Notes: generated by a model not told the origin, from the sequence alone. DNA of 64,000 bases from Ursus arctos (GCF_023065955.2 NC_079873.1:100974128-101038127), one strand, 5' to 3'; counted from the stretch's first letter, positions 12,101 through 24,225 are shown. Made by a program: numbers and translations.

Positions 12101-14050
12101 CAGTTCATCAAAGTATCCTAGAAGTGATAGATTAGGTAAGTGATAAAAGCATTCTTACCAGATATGCCAAGATGTTATATATATCAAGGTGCCTTAAAAG
12201 TTAATGCATCTTGTAATATCTTCTATTTTGGAAAAAAAATGAACTTATTTTTTATCCCACTCTGGAAATCCCTCTATTTCTCTATTTCTTTTTCTAGCAA
12301 AACTCTCAAAAGATATGTTTATAATCACTATCCATTTATCCCATCTTCTCTTGAACACACTCCAAGCATACATAAGTGATAAACAAAAGTTTTTGTTAGT
12401 ATAAATAATAATTTTCTCCAAATAATAATTATCTTGATGCATATTAATATAATTAAGTTATTAACTTTTCCTAAAATTGAATATTTTGAAATCTAGCCAG
12501 CAATATTACTTAGAAAGTAAGAATATTACTTAACTGGCTTTCTAAACTGAAAAAAAATCTTTATGTATCTGGTTGTTTACACCAAAGATAAATCTGAAGA
12601 CTACTGCCATAAAAAGGGAAACCATGTTATTACTTAATTGCTGCTAAAGTGTTTTTTAAACAAGAGTTCTACTTCATTGTAGACAAAGGGCGTTTTATGC
12701 CAATCATTGTTTGGGGTCTAAATGGATGATTGAAGATGACAAATGTCTTTAAAAGGCCTTAGAAACAACAGAACAAGATTGGTCTCTGCTCTGCCCAAAT
12801 ACAGAAGGTAGCTACCTATATGAAAAACCATAAATCATGCTTTCAGGTTTATTTTGCTATCTGAAATTGTCAGCATTAGAATTATATCTTTAGATTTGGC
12901 TAATGTCTCCAGAAAGCACCTGTTAATGCACACAACTACCTGTGATGGACTGTTTAATAACTCTGAAAATTAGTTATCAGATCGTCTAACCCTCACTAAC
13001 AGTTAGCAAGACACAGACCAATGAGTTACCAAAAAAATCAAATAGTGGGTGATTAACTCAGGTATGGAAAGAAGGGTGGAAATGGCATTATTTTAAAAAA
13101 AAGGTGGATGTGATGTTATTTTGAAAAAAAGAAAGAAAAGCTGTAGTTAAAAGTGGATCAAGCTGATGTACTGTGTAATGTTTGTTTTTCATAAACCCTT
13201 TTAGCTATATATCTTTATACTTAGAAAATCATAAATATATACACAAGATCTTCTTTTCTAAAACTTGTCTTTTATCCTACCATGAACTTACAGACAAATT
13301 AATTCATCCAGCTAAAGTATATATTTTTGTTTCTAGATTTGTTTAGACATGGTATTTGGACAAAAAAATGCAGCTAAATAGGAAGTGATTTCCTTGAAAT
13401 GAAAAACAATTTAAAAGTCACTTGGAATAGTTTTGTGGAAAATTAATGTCATATAGAAAGTACATATACAATCAGTTATATATACTTTTATTTATTGTTT
13501 ATGGAACAGTTAGCCAAAACCTGCTCCATAGTTTCACCACTTAGTATGCCACATGGTATAAGAGAATAAAAACAAAATGCTGATGTATTGTTTATTTTTA
13601 GTGCAAAACCAATAAATAAATGATTTTTAAAGAACTCACATAAATTAGCCCTAAAGACCACAGGTCAAAAACTAAAGTGGGTATCATGAACAGGCAATCA
13701 TTTCTAAAGTGAAAGAACTCTGTGTGCTTCGTCCAGCAACAATTGACAATTTTAGTATTTCCAGCTCTGAACTGTTTTATTTTTGTTGTTTTTTTCCATG
13801 TGTAGAATTATACTGAGGCATCTATGACTAAAATTTCTAAGTGGCAAAGCTGGTGTGTGTGTGTGTGTGTGTGTGATTATATAAGTATCTGTTAAAGCTG
13901 ATAGCTGAAGAGGCAAATGGAAAAAGAAAAACAGTCACATAAACAATTGTCGCCACTAAGGATGTCTATTGGGAATGCATTTTTATCTATAAATGTTAGG
14001 AACTCATTTGAAATGTTTCTAATAACAAATGGTAGTTATTAAAACATTAT
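12101..14050. other. Low-repeat AT-rich sequence, no gene seen
   Basis: About 1.95 kb with no family I can name and no open frame above 80 codons that shows a domain. The only simple repeat is (GT)12 at 13,852-13,875. It could be intergenic or intronic DNA. Confidence 0.5.
13852..13875. repeat. (GT)12 microsatellite
   Basis: 24 bp of pure GT dinucleotide in otherwise non-repetitive sequence. Confidence 0.95.
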
Positions 14051-14089
14051 TCAAAATGACCCATCCATAATTACTAAATAGGAACATTG

Positions 14090-14900
14090 ACACTAAAGGA
14101 AAAGATTGTTATCAAGATATGTTGGAGTTCCTTTGAAATATTTATATAAATGTTTTTCTTGTAATCATTATTGAATGATTTGGAAAAGCACATTAAGACT
14201 GTGATAATACAATTTGCAGATGACCCAATACTGTAAAGGGCAACATTATTGGATAACACACCATTGGATAGCACACTATTGGATATAACTATGTACCAGA
14301 CATTGAGAATATATGTAACATGACAAATTTAATAGAGCTAGAAAAAAAAGTACATAAAAACATATTTGGAGAAATGTGACTTAATGGAATATTTTACAAC
14401 TGTCGTTTAACAGACTTGGAATCAGTAGAATAAGATGGTTGCCAAAAAGCTAATGTAATATTATCCTCTATTGATAAAGTTAGGGAGGTGATAATATTAC
14501 ACGTTTTACCTTGTGCAGGTCATATTTATATATTAGGTCAGGGATTGACCAAGTCTCATTAGGCATTTTATTCCATGAACATAGTAATATTTAGTGTGTA
14601 AGAGATGCCCAGTAACTAACAACTACAATGAGAGAAAAAGCATTATGTCATATGAGGAAAGATAAAAAGAAATATGGAGACAATTTCACTTGGGAGGGCA
14701 GAGAAATAGGTCTATCACTGTGGCAAAGAAAATTGTATTGCAATACACATTCTTATTTTCTGAGGAATACAAAGATCAATTTAATCTGGGAAATGCCTTC
14801 CAAAATTAAAGATGGTATTTCTGAGCCTCACTTATACATAAGCTAAATGATATGACTTGTTTCCATAAGTATATCTTCTGGAAATTGTCTACAAAGTTAG
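14090..14900 (+). mobile_element. Ancient L3/CR1 LINE relic
   Basis: Several landmarks occur in the correct L3/CR1 order. A piece like 'aatgatttggaaaagcac' is followed by CAATTTGCAGATGACCCAAT (14,209), the antecedent of the CR1-type RT FADD block. Next come GCCAAAAAGCTAATG (14,440), GGGAGGTGATAATATTACAC (about 14,484), a 'catatgaggaa...' segment (14,650) and a diverged 3' part to about 14,900. Landmark spacing is close to the family's. Heavy divergence fits an insertion predating placental mammals. It is the only CR1-class element I see in the window. Confidence 0.65.
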
Positions 14901-15060
14901 AGATGTGACCTATTTTCTTTTCCTTTTAATGTATAACTGGAATGCAGATCTTATAAGTAAATCTGGAGCAGTCATTTTTTACCTGAAGTAGAAGCCATAT
15001 CTTAGAATTGTACTAAAACAACTTAGAAGGAACCCATACACTAGAAATCATAGAATTTTT

Positions 15061-15248
15061 AACAAGATTTTATTTATTTATTTATTTGTCAGAGAGAGAG
15101 AGAACACAAGCAGGAGAAGCAGCAGTCAGAGGGAGAAGCAGGTTCCCCCCTGAGCAAGGAGCCCAATGTGGGACTCTGTCTCAGGACCCTGGGATCATGA
15201 CCTGAGCTGAAGACAGATGCTTAACCAACTGAGCCACCCAGCCATCCT
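15061..15248 (-). mobile_element. SINEC, antisense, older type
   Basis: The antisense tail AACAAGATTTTATTTATTTA leads to GGGATCATGACCTGAGCTGAAG and ends at the antisense head (CTGAGCCACCCAGCC). A perfect 17-bp TSD, GAAATCATAGAATTTTT, lies at 15,044-15,060 and 15,249-15,265. Confidence 0.96.
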
Positions 15249-15417
15249 GAAATCATAGAATTTTTCTACAGACCTGGAATGCATATCTCTGGATTTTGTT
15301 TATATGATAAGAAAGTTAGTTTATTTTATTTGAAATAATATTAGTTTGAGATTTCTGTTACTAGCAGCTAAGCCTTATGTTAAGGGAGTTCTCTTCACGT
15401 ATTTTATAGGTAATTAT

Positions 15418-15633
15418 GTAGAAGTTGGATAAGATATTTGCTATGTATATATGAGGGTAGAATTTGTATCAATTAGTGAAAGCTATATAAAAACATATTT
15501 GACTAATAGCAAGAACTTCCTAAAAGTAGAAGTTGGATAAGATATTTGCTATGTATATATGAGGGTAGAATTTGTATCAATTAGTGAAAGCTATATAAAA
15601 ACATATTTGACTAATAGCAAGAACTTCCTAAAA
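15418..15633. repeat. Perfect 108-bp tandem duplication
   Basis: Two identical adjacent 108-bp copies, 15,418-15,525 and 15,526-15,633, beginning GTAGAAGTTGGATAAG. I see no mismatch between them, and the flanks diverge after two further shared bases. No transposon signature explains it. Confidence 0.95.
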
Positions 15634-15635
15634 GT

Positions 15636-16255
15636 TAGTCACCTAAATAAGACAGGAATAGATATCTACCATAATTTCAGTCTAAATAATATAAAACAAT
15701 GCTCCTGTTGAGTAAAACTTAAAAAACCTGGGCACAATATTACAAAAACATGCTTAAAAGCAATGAAGAGCTGAAATTGTGGTAAATACCTGTGGCACCA
15801 AGATATGGAGAATATGGGAACCCAGACACATGAAACCAATATTTATGGTAGTTTTTCCTTTAGAGTCACCTGCTAATTCAAGAAGAAGCACTAATTGACA
15901 AGGAGAGTTAGAATGGAATTTAAGAACTTTACCTGGCTAAAGAGAACAAAAATTCTTATTAACTTCTGTCAAGAAGGGAACACCCTGATAAAATTTCCAT
16001 CCTTTGGAATGAGACCTTAAAGATTTCCATCCTAGGAAAAGGATGATACTGTAAATAAACCTGCACTCTCATCGATGGGAGCACAGTGTCAAATCATTTC
16101 AATCCTTAAAATTGGATTAAGGTGATTAGGGATTACCAGTGGTCCTAGATACTTGCCAAAATCAAATGTAAATTTCTTCACAAGAAAAAAAAATCATCCT
16201 TGGTGTGAAATTAGTGTTATAATAGTTTTTCATATGCAATATCCTAAACTAAATA
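15636..16255. other. Unassigned sequence, no gene seen
   Basis: About 620 bp with no family I can name. A short internal similarity (AGATTTCCATCCTAGGAAA next to AAATTTCCATCCTTTGGAA, about 15,990-16,040) is the only local structure noticed. Confidence 0.45.
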
Positions 16256-17140
16256 GAAAATAATCAGACACAAATGAAACAAGAAAACAAAACACAAACT
16301 AGAAATCAAAGAAAACAGCAGACATTTAAAAAAGACCCATGGAAATAGAAATCATGGTAATAATAGACACAGACTTGAAGTGAAATACATCTAATTTTTC
16401 AAATAGATATAGGATGAGATCAAAAACTGAGTTGAGAATGAGAAAGTATGAAACATAGTTAAATGGAAATTCTAGAACTGAAAATACAATAATTGAAATT
16501 AAGAATTCATTGGATGTTTTAACTATAGATTGAACACAATAAGAAATTTATTCAGTGAAATGAAAGAAAACTATACAGTACAAAACATACAAAGAAGTTC
16601 AAAGATAGAGTGGATAAAGCATTAAGATTTACTATGTGAGTAATTGGATTTCAGCAGAAAAGAATAGGTAGAATGGGACAAAAACAAAAATGTAAATAGA
16701 CAACAACTGATATTTGTCCAAAAAATACAAGACTGACAAGATTCAAATTCAAGAGAACCTGTGTACCCCACACAGGATATATTAAAATAAAATCAAACAC
16801 AGGAATTTCAGAGTCAAACTAAATACAGAATGGAAAATAAATAAATGCAAAGAAAAATTAATTTTGAAAGAGAAATAGTTACATTTTCATATGTCTTCAA
16901 ATGTAAAAAGGGAGCTGGAAGATAATTTCAGGGTGCTGAAACAAAATAAACTTCAATTTAGTATACTGTGTTAAACAAATCATCCTTCACAAATGAAGGT
17001 GAAATAAAAATAAATTCACATAAGCAAAACCTACATAAATTGGTCATTATAAGACTTCAATAATATTAAATGACATTTCTCATAGAGAAGGAAAATAATC
17101 TCTTATAGCATGTCATAAATGCAGAAAGCACAAAATTTGA
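16256..17140 (+). mobile_element. HAL1 or old L1 ORF1 relic
   Basis: The order resembles HAL1/L1M ORF1: 'ctagaactgaaaatacaataattgaaatt' (about 16,472) for the coiled-coil area, then an inter-domain stretch, then CACAAATGAAGGTGAAATAAA (about 16,989), which corresponds to the conserved 'SFKNEGEIK' block near the ORF1 C-terminus. No endonuclease or RT part follows, which fits HAL1 (half-L1) or truncation by later events. There are many stops. Confidence 0.6.
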
Positions 17141-17144
17141 AGTA

Positions 17145-17402
17145 ATAACATTTTATTTATTTTAAATTTTATTTTATTTAAATTCAATTAATTACCATAT
17201 AGTATGTTATTAGTTTCAGAGGTAGAGTTCAATGATTCATCAGTTGCTTATAACACCCAGTGCTCATTACATCACGTACCCACCTTAATGCCCATCACCC
17301 AGTTACCCATTCCCCCACACACCTCCCCTCCAGCAACACTGTTTGTTTTCTATAGTTAAGAGTCTCTTATGGTTTGTCTCCCTCTCTAAATTCTCCCTCT
17401 CT
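17145..17402 (-). mobile_element. Short carnivore L1 3' end, antisense
   Basis: A T-rich start is followed by the antisense L1 3' UTR landmarks ACACCCAGTGCTCATTACAT, CCACCTTAATGCCCATCACC and AAGAGTCTCTTATGGTTTG. It is about 260 bp, severely 5'-truncated, and ends exactly where the AT-rich array begins. Confidence 0.85.
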
Positions 17403-20255
17403 AGAACTAAAGTATATGCTAGCAATATAACACTATAACTCTATCACTACAAATATAGTGTTATTACTATAATTATGATGAATGTCATATAAATTGAAGT
17501 CTATGTACTGTATGGTGACTAACATAATATAATAAAAAATCATTATAAAAAAATTTAAAAAAAAATTGAAGTCTAAATTCTAACACTTTAACCATAACTC
17601 TACAACTAAAACTTTACAGTACTAAGTAATTAACCATGTAACTATAAAAATATCTATAAGTATTCTATAACTGAAATATAAAAGAATAACACTTTCTAAA
17701 TATAGCACCATAACCATAAGTATAATAAAACATTATAATACTAACACTATATTAATAGTGATAACTATAACTCTCAATTATTACCTTAGAACTATAAATA
17801 TAAAGTACTATATATATTTCAACCACAACACTACACTGTAGCTATAGTGCCATAAGAATAAAATAGATATAGCTTTATAGCTTGATAAGAATAACTATAA
17901 CTCTATAGCAATAACTATAGCACTATAAAACTATGACACTATAACTTTGGTTCTATAACTATTACTCTATAACTATAGTCATAATCTATTGCTATGACCA
18001 AAAGACCAAAGTTACACCCATATCTCTATCACCATTGCATAACACTATCACTAATATATTACTATCACTCTCACATTATATATAATACTATATATAAATA
18101 TAAATATAAACAATATATAATATATATAATATATAAAAATATAAATATAAATATTAAAAATATATAAAGTTATAATACTATAACTATTATGCCTCCTATA
18201 ACATTATAACTATAATACAATATGTATGATTATTAATATAATACCATAATTGAACTGTAACCCCAACTTTTATTACATTAACAATATATATCAATAGCAT
18301 CATATCCATAATTATATCTGTATGACTATTACCTTATCACTATAACTATTATAGAATTATCACTGCTATTATAAAATACACCTATAATCTATAAATATAA
18401 CTCTGACCAAAAAAAAACCACATCAGTATAAAACTACCGTTTTTTCAATAATCTGTAACATAGCACATATATAACATTAGTTGTAGAGTTATAGAGTAAT
18501 ATAGTTCTATACTTACAATACTTAAGTTATATAATAGTGCTATAATTAAAGTTAACATTATAACTAAAACTATAATACTATCACTATAACCACAGCATGA
18601 TAATTATAACAATAGCTATCTGTAACATTAGCCCTATAACTATAGCAATAACCATTATACTTCCAACACTATAAAAGTAATTATAGCAATGTAATTATAA
18701 TAATATCACTGTTACAATAATTATAGCATTATCAAATTGTAGCATTATAAGTACAACAGTACTATATCTAAAACTATAGCATGGTAAATATATGACAGCA
18801 ATGTATCTCTGATTTAGTACCCTAATATAACTATAGCCCTATAACCATAGCTTTATAACATCATAACTAACACCATAATTTTATAACTACAATTTTATAA
18901 CACTCTCAGTATAACACTATAATACTAAAGCAACGCTAATAGTATAACAATATAACTATAACCATAACATTATTGCTGTAACAAAACCACAGTCACTGCA
19001 ATAATAAGACTGAAACAATAACAGTATAACTATATAATTATAACAGTATAACAGTATTATAATAGTATAACTATATAATTATAATGATTCATCATTATAA
19101 CTAAAAATTATAAATAAAAACATAACTCAATAATTAAACTTTATAACTATTACATTATAACCATAGCCCCATAACTATAATACTAAATTATATAACACTA
19201 ACAATGACTGTAACAATATAACTATAATCCTAACATTGTAACTATAATCAAATCACCATCATTAAAACCATCAGACTATCACTATAACCATAAAACTATA
19301 ATTATAACTACAGCAGTACAACTATACTACTATAGTCTCAACTATAATATTATAATACTATCACTATGTCAATAACACTATAACTATATCTATAGCATTA
19401 TATCTATAACACTACCACTACATTTATAACTATAGGAGGATAACTATGACTATAAACATCTGCCTAACATAACATTATAACTCTGTAATGGTAACAACAA
19501 ATCTTAAATTATTAATAATTATTATTATAAAACTAAAACTCTAAACTTTTAACAGTAACCATGATTCTGTAACTTTTACTACACAGCTGTAACTAAATTC
19601 TGTAACTTTATCACAATAGTTATAATAATATAACTATAACAATTTAATTCTGACCATAATACTGTAACTACAGCATTATAACACTATAATTATAATTGTA
19701 ATACTACCACTATAACAGGCCCATAATAATTATAATACTAACACTATAACTACAGTGCTAACACTATATCTATATCATTTCCACCATAATTATAACTCTA
19801 TAACACTATCACTTACCCCTGTAGCTATAAAAGTAATACTGTAACTATAACTTTATCACTGTAAACATAATCATAGCACTATGCTGTAATCTTAGTGCTA
19901 TAATATAGTTATAATTTTATAACTATAAAACTAAATTTATGGCTATCAATATAATTAAAAGGCATTCATTAGAAATTAATAATGGTAACTCCATGATTAT
20001 ACCACTAAACTGCAAAACTGTAACTAAAACATAACACTATAACTACAGCAGTATAACTATTAGTCTAACACTATAACTATAGCAATATTAATATAATACT
20101 CTAAATGTAACTATAATTCCAACTATATTTGTAATAATGTAACTCATTAATTTTAACTATGTAACTATAATCATAACACTATAATTATAGCTCTATAATT
20201 ATAACTTAATTATAACTATTGCTCTATTACATAACACTATACATACATATATATG
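17403..20255. repeat. 2.85-kb degenerate ATAACTATA-type AT-rich array
   Basis: Almost the whole interval is built from shuffled short words (CTATAAC, ATAACACTATAAC, CTATAGC, TATAGCAATAAC, TATAATACTA) spaced about 6-9 bp apart. It looks like a hexamer/octamer simple repeat that has decayed. The plus strand is C-rich and G-poor: at 19,681-19,740 I count 11 C and 3 G. No long perfect unit survives. Local higher-order copies exist, such as a 21-bp block at 19,023-19,043 repeated at 19,064-19,084. No ORF, RNA or transposon ends are seen apart from one tiny L1 tail inserted at 17,504. It differs from telomeric and carnivore centromeric satellites as I know them. Confidence 0.85.
17504..17562 (+). 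mobile_element. Minimal L1 insertion: 59-bp 3' tail with TSD
   Basis: The inserted piece is only the last bases of the carnivore L1 3' UTR (TGTACTGTATGGTGACTAAC, then ATAATATAATAAAAAATC and an A-rich tail). It is flanked by a perfect 13-bp TSD, AAATTGAAGTCTA, at 17,491-17,503 and 17,563-17,575. It therefore landed in an already existing AT array. Confidence 0.9.
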
Positions 20256-21080
20256 TATATATAAAATACTCATAGTTCATATATAATATTTATTTTATAC
20301 ACACACACTCACAATAAACATCCCTGGCTCACAAATAATTATTATCTTTAAATACAATTTCCCACTAAAAGAAACAAGGATGAAGGACTCTTAGAAAAAA
20401 TCTATTCCAATTTTAGAGCTAATAATATTCAATGTAAGCCTGGAAGATCCATACCAGATAGGATGATACCAAATACTATTTGAATCTAATCAAGCCTTAG
20501 CACTCATATGCAATTTATAGAAAATAGAAGGGATAGAAATACAAGTTAAACAATATGATAAAGAAGTAACCAAAGATATCCAGAGTGTTGATTATTCTAC
20601 AGAAAAACTGCTCTTTCTTAAACTAGCCAATGGTATTAAGTGGAGGCTGCTTTTGATTAAATAAGACACAAAAGACACCAGTGAGTATATTTTATAGCTA
20701 ATTCGAATCTTACTTCAAACAGTCAAATTTAAAAGTCATTTAACCTTTTCAATTGCCACACAGTAGACTACATATCTCAGAATAACCTGAAATTATAGGT
20801 AGTGATGTGATTGAGTTGTAGCCAATAAAAAATAAATATGTCAGTTGTGCCACTTCTAAGCCTTGTCCACAAAATTTTTCTTGCCTCAATGTTTTTTTTC
20901 TCCATCAAACACTTGCATGCAAAGAAATAGAGTAAATTGGAAGAAACGTGTTAGAGATAATACTGATGCAAAATGAAACCAACTTGATTAACTGAAAATG
21001 CCAATATTAGATAGTTATATGAAAAAGACATTTTATTGTACAAAGTGACATAATTTTTGGTTTGTTAAAGCAATTTTGTG
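20256..21080. other. AT/CA simple repeat, then unassigned relic-like DNA
   Basis: 20,256-20,310 is a short (TA)/(CA) tract bordering the array. About 20,330-20,760 has the texture of an old interspersed repeat (for example GATTAAATAAGACACAAAAG near 20,655), but I cannot name the family. No gene is seen. Confidence 0.4.
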
Positions 21081-21084
21081 TAAA

Positions 21085-21311
21085 AACACAAGCAGACCCA
21101 TACCTAATATCACTCACAAAATTTAATTCCAGATGGACTAAATAAATAAAGGCAAATAGTAAAAATATAAAATATTTAGGAATAACTATAAGAAAATAAC
21201 CCTATGGGACCAAGAAAATAATGTGTTTTTTTCAACAAGACATTTAAAGCACAGATTGTAAAGGAAAATGATATATTAAACTTTAAACTTTCTGTACACT
21301 AAAAAATACTG
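21085..21311 (+). mobile_element. Old L1 ORF2 C-terminal fragment
   Basis: About 230 bp matching the old-L1 segment after the RT, with 'cagacccatacctaatatcac', then 'aaatttaggaataactat', 'catttaaagcacagattgtaaagg' and 'ctgtacactaaaa'. It is diverged and broken, and L1-B sequence follows directly. Confidence 0.65.
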
Positions 21312-21965
21312 TGGGTGCAGAATGGGGGGTGGCTGAATGTGGCAGAGTCCTCTTGTATTGGAGGAGACAGCTGGCTGAAAACAGTGAGTCTAGACACTGG
21401 CTATCTACTCTGTGTTGCCATAAACTTTAAACCTCTGCATGGTCACACATCTGCTCTCCGGGCAAGGGCCCAGCAAAAATCAGAAATGCAGTGAGAGCCC
21501 CTCCCCCGAGAGGAATGGCACAGGTCTGCACCACAGAATTCCATAAAGTTTGGAGACTCAAAACTGGGTCATGTGCCTGAGATAAAAATGCTCAGTCACA
21601 AGCTGGGTGAACACAGAGTTAGGATGGAAACCAGGGAGACAAGAGCAATTTACTGCTATTCTGTGAGGGCTCACTGAAGAGTGGGGGGCACAAACTTTCA
21701 GCTCCAGGGCTAGAGATCAGGTCACCACCACTTTCATCCTGCCCATTGGTGCTGAAAGCCTTTGGGGGACAAAACAGTGCCACATAGTACAATCCAAAGC
21801 CACTTACACTGAGTCTGGCCCCTGGCAAGGGGGAATGCAGCTCCACCAGCACAAGGACACCTGAGAATCAGCTCAACAGGCCCCTCCTCCAGAGGACCAG
21901 CAGGAAAAAATAGCTAGCACCAAGTTTACCGATCACAGAGAACTATGAGGAAAACTGTATATAGC

Positions 21966-22004
21966 ATTCATGATTATTATTATTATTACTATTATTATTG
22001 TTAT
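21966..22004. repeat. (TTA)n microsatellite
   Basis: About 39 bp of ATT/TTA trinucleotide with single C and G variants inside the L1-B 5' UTR. Confidence 0.9.
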
Positions 22005-22087
22005 TTAGTCTTTGCTTTATTTTTTAGCTATTTTCTTATTTTTCCAATTCTTTGTTTATTTTATAATTTTTATTTATGTATCTATGA

Positions 22088-22171
22088 TATATATATATAT
22101 ATATGTTTCCTTTCATTGTGTTTTATGACATATACATGTATGTGTGTGTGTGTGTATATATATATATATAC
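22088..22171. repeat. (TA)n, then (TG)n and (TA)n compound microsatellite
   Basis: (AT)8 at 22,088-22,104, then (GT)8 and (AT)8 at about 22,138-22,171, within the L1-B 5' UTR. Confidence 0.9.
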
Positions 22172-22614
22172 ACTTTCTTATTTTGGGATCTAGTTTCTTT
22201 CTACAGACCATATTACACCCAGGATCAAGTTTATTGTTTTGTTCTGTTCTACTTCTTGTTTGATTTTTTCTTATTTTGTTTTCATTTTGTTTTCTTCTGG
22301 TTTGTTTTGTTAGTATTTTTTTGGTGTTGTTGTTATTTTTGACCTTTCTCTCACCTTCCATTATTTTCTGGACATAATGATGAGGCAGAGAAACTCAAGC
22401 CAAAAGATTGAACAGTAGGGAGTACTCACTGCCATGGATTTAATCAATACGGATATAAGCAAGATGTTGGAACTAGAATTCAAAACAATGGTTATAAATG
22501 TACTAGCTGGGCTAAAAAAAAAAAGCATAGAGGACAATAGAGAATCCCTTATTGTAGAAATAAAGAACTAAAATTTAATCAGGCCAAAATTAAAAATACT
22601 ATTACTGAGATGCT

Positions 22615-24225
22615 GTCAAATAGTCCTTAAATTTGTATGGAAACAGAAAAGGCCCCGAATCTCCAAGGAACTGTTGAAAAGGAAAAACAAAGCTGGGGGC
22701 ATCACAATGCTGGATTTCGAGCTGTACTACAAAGCTGTGATCACAAAGACAGCATGGTACTGGCACAAAAACAGACACATAGACCAATGGAACAGAATAG
22801 AGAACCCAGAAATGGACCCTCGGCTCTTTGGGCAACTAATATTTGATAAAGCAGGAAAAAACATCCAGTGGGAAAAAGACAGTCTCTTCAATAAATGGTG
22901 CTGGGAAAATTGGACAGCTACATGCAAGAGAATGAAACTTGACCACTATCTCACACCATACACAAAAATAAACTCCAAATGGATGAAAGACCTCGATGTG
23001 AGACAGGAATCCATCAAAATTCTAGAGGAGAACATAGGCAGCAACCTCTACGACATCGGCCAAAGCAAACTTTTTCATGATACATCCCCAAAGGCAAGAG
23101 AAACAAAAGATAAAATGAATTCATGGGACTTCATCAAGATTAAAAGTTTCTGCACAGCCAAGGAAACAGTCAGAAAAACTAAGAGGCAGCCCACGGAATG
23201 GGAGAAGATATTTGCAAATGACACTACAGATAAAGGACTGGTATCCAAGATCTACAAAGAACTTCTCAAACTCAATACACGAGAAACAAATAAACAAATC
23301 AAAAAATGGGCAGAAGATATGAACAGACACTTTTCCAATGAAGACATACAAATGGCTAACAGACACATGAAAAAATGTTCAAAATCATTAGCCATCAAGG
23401 AAATTCAAATCAAAACCACACTGAGATACCACCTTACGCCAGTTAGAATGGAAAAATAGACAAGGCAAGAAACAACAATTGTTGGAGAGGATGTGGAGAA
23501 AGGGGATCCCTCCTACATTGTTGGTGGGAATGCAAGTTGGTACAGCCACTCTGGAAAACAGTGTGGAGGTCCCTTAAAAAGGTAAAAATTGAGCTACCCT
23601 ATGATCCAGCCATTGCACTACTGGGTATTTACCCCAAAGATACAGACGTAGTGAAGAGAAGGGCCATATGCACCCCAATGTTCATAGCAGCAATGTCCAC
23701 AATAGCTAAATAGTGGAAGGAGCCGAGATGCCCTTCAACAGATGACTGGATTAAGAAGTTGTGGTCCATATATACAATGGAATATTACTCAGCTATCAGA
23801 AAGAACGAGTTCTCAACATTTGCTGCAACATGGACGGCACTGGAGGAGATAATGCTAAGTGAAATAAGTCAAGCAGAGAAAGACAAGTATCATATGATTT
23901 CTCTCATCTATGGAACATAAGAACTAGGATGATCGGTAAGGGAAGAAAAGGATAAAGAAAGGGGGGGTAATCAGAAGGGGGAATGAAACATGAGAGACTA
24001 TGGACTCTGAGAAACAAAGTGAGGGCCTCAGAGGGGAGGGGGGTGGGGGAATGGGATAGACCGGTGATGGGTAGTGAGGGCACGTATTGCATGGTGCACT
24101 GGGTGTTATACACAACTAATGAATCATAGAGCCTTACATCGGAAACCGGGGATGTACTGTATGGTGACCAACATAATATAATAAAAATCATTATAAATAA
24201 AAATAAATAAATAAATAAATAAAAA
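22615..24225 (+). mobile_element. Nested younger L1, 5'-truncated, inside L1-B ORF1
   Basis: It begins within the ORF2 C-terminal region (TCCTTAAATTTGTATGGAAAC), continues to the ORF2 stop at 23,918-23,920, then a complete 3' UTR and an (AAAT)n tail at about 24,183-24,225. L1-B ORF1 flanks both sides. No clear TSD is visible; the 5' junction shows a few bases shared between host and insert, so microhomology-mediated joining is possible. Confidence 0.9.
22674..23920 (+). pseudogene. L1 ORF2 C-terminal fragment (261-codon open stretch)
   Basis: This is the part of L1 ORF2p downstream of the reverse transcriptase, needed for RNA binding and target-primed reverse transcription. An open frame runs 22,674-23,459. 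Landmarks in order are [65 protein letters not shown] and [20 protein letters not shown] at 23,457 then interrupts it just before the cysteine-rich segment. With a frame shift, the C-terminal 'YSAIRKNEFSTFAATW' block remains readable to the natural stop at 23,918. It lacks EN and RT and has no promoter, so it is dead. It is the longest open L1 coding stretch in the window. Confidence 0.9.

Larger units (their letters stand above)
21312..22376 (+). promoter_or_regulatory. L1-B 5' UTR (former internal promoter region)
   Basis: GC-richer than its surroundings (about 21,312-21,950), with GTGGGTGCAGAATGGGGGG near the start. It then becomes a T-rich 3' half with GTTTTGTTTT-type runs and ends TTTGACCTTTCTCTCACC just before the ORF1 ATG at 22,377. 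In L1 this region carries the internal Pol II promoter. Activity here is doubtful given the age of the copy. Confidence 0.65.

Noticed and set aside
17403..20255. CRISPR-like or telomere-like array
   Set aside because: There are no conserved repeats separated by unique spacers of fixed size and no TTAGGG. It is decayed simple-sequence DNA.
21945..22361. Tyrosine/phenylalanine-rich open frames on both strands
   Set aside because: Products of the (TTA)n, (TA)n, (TG)n and T-rich part of the L1-B 5' UTR.
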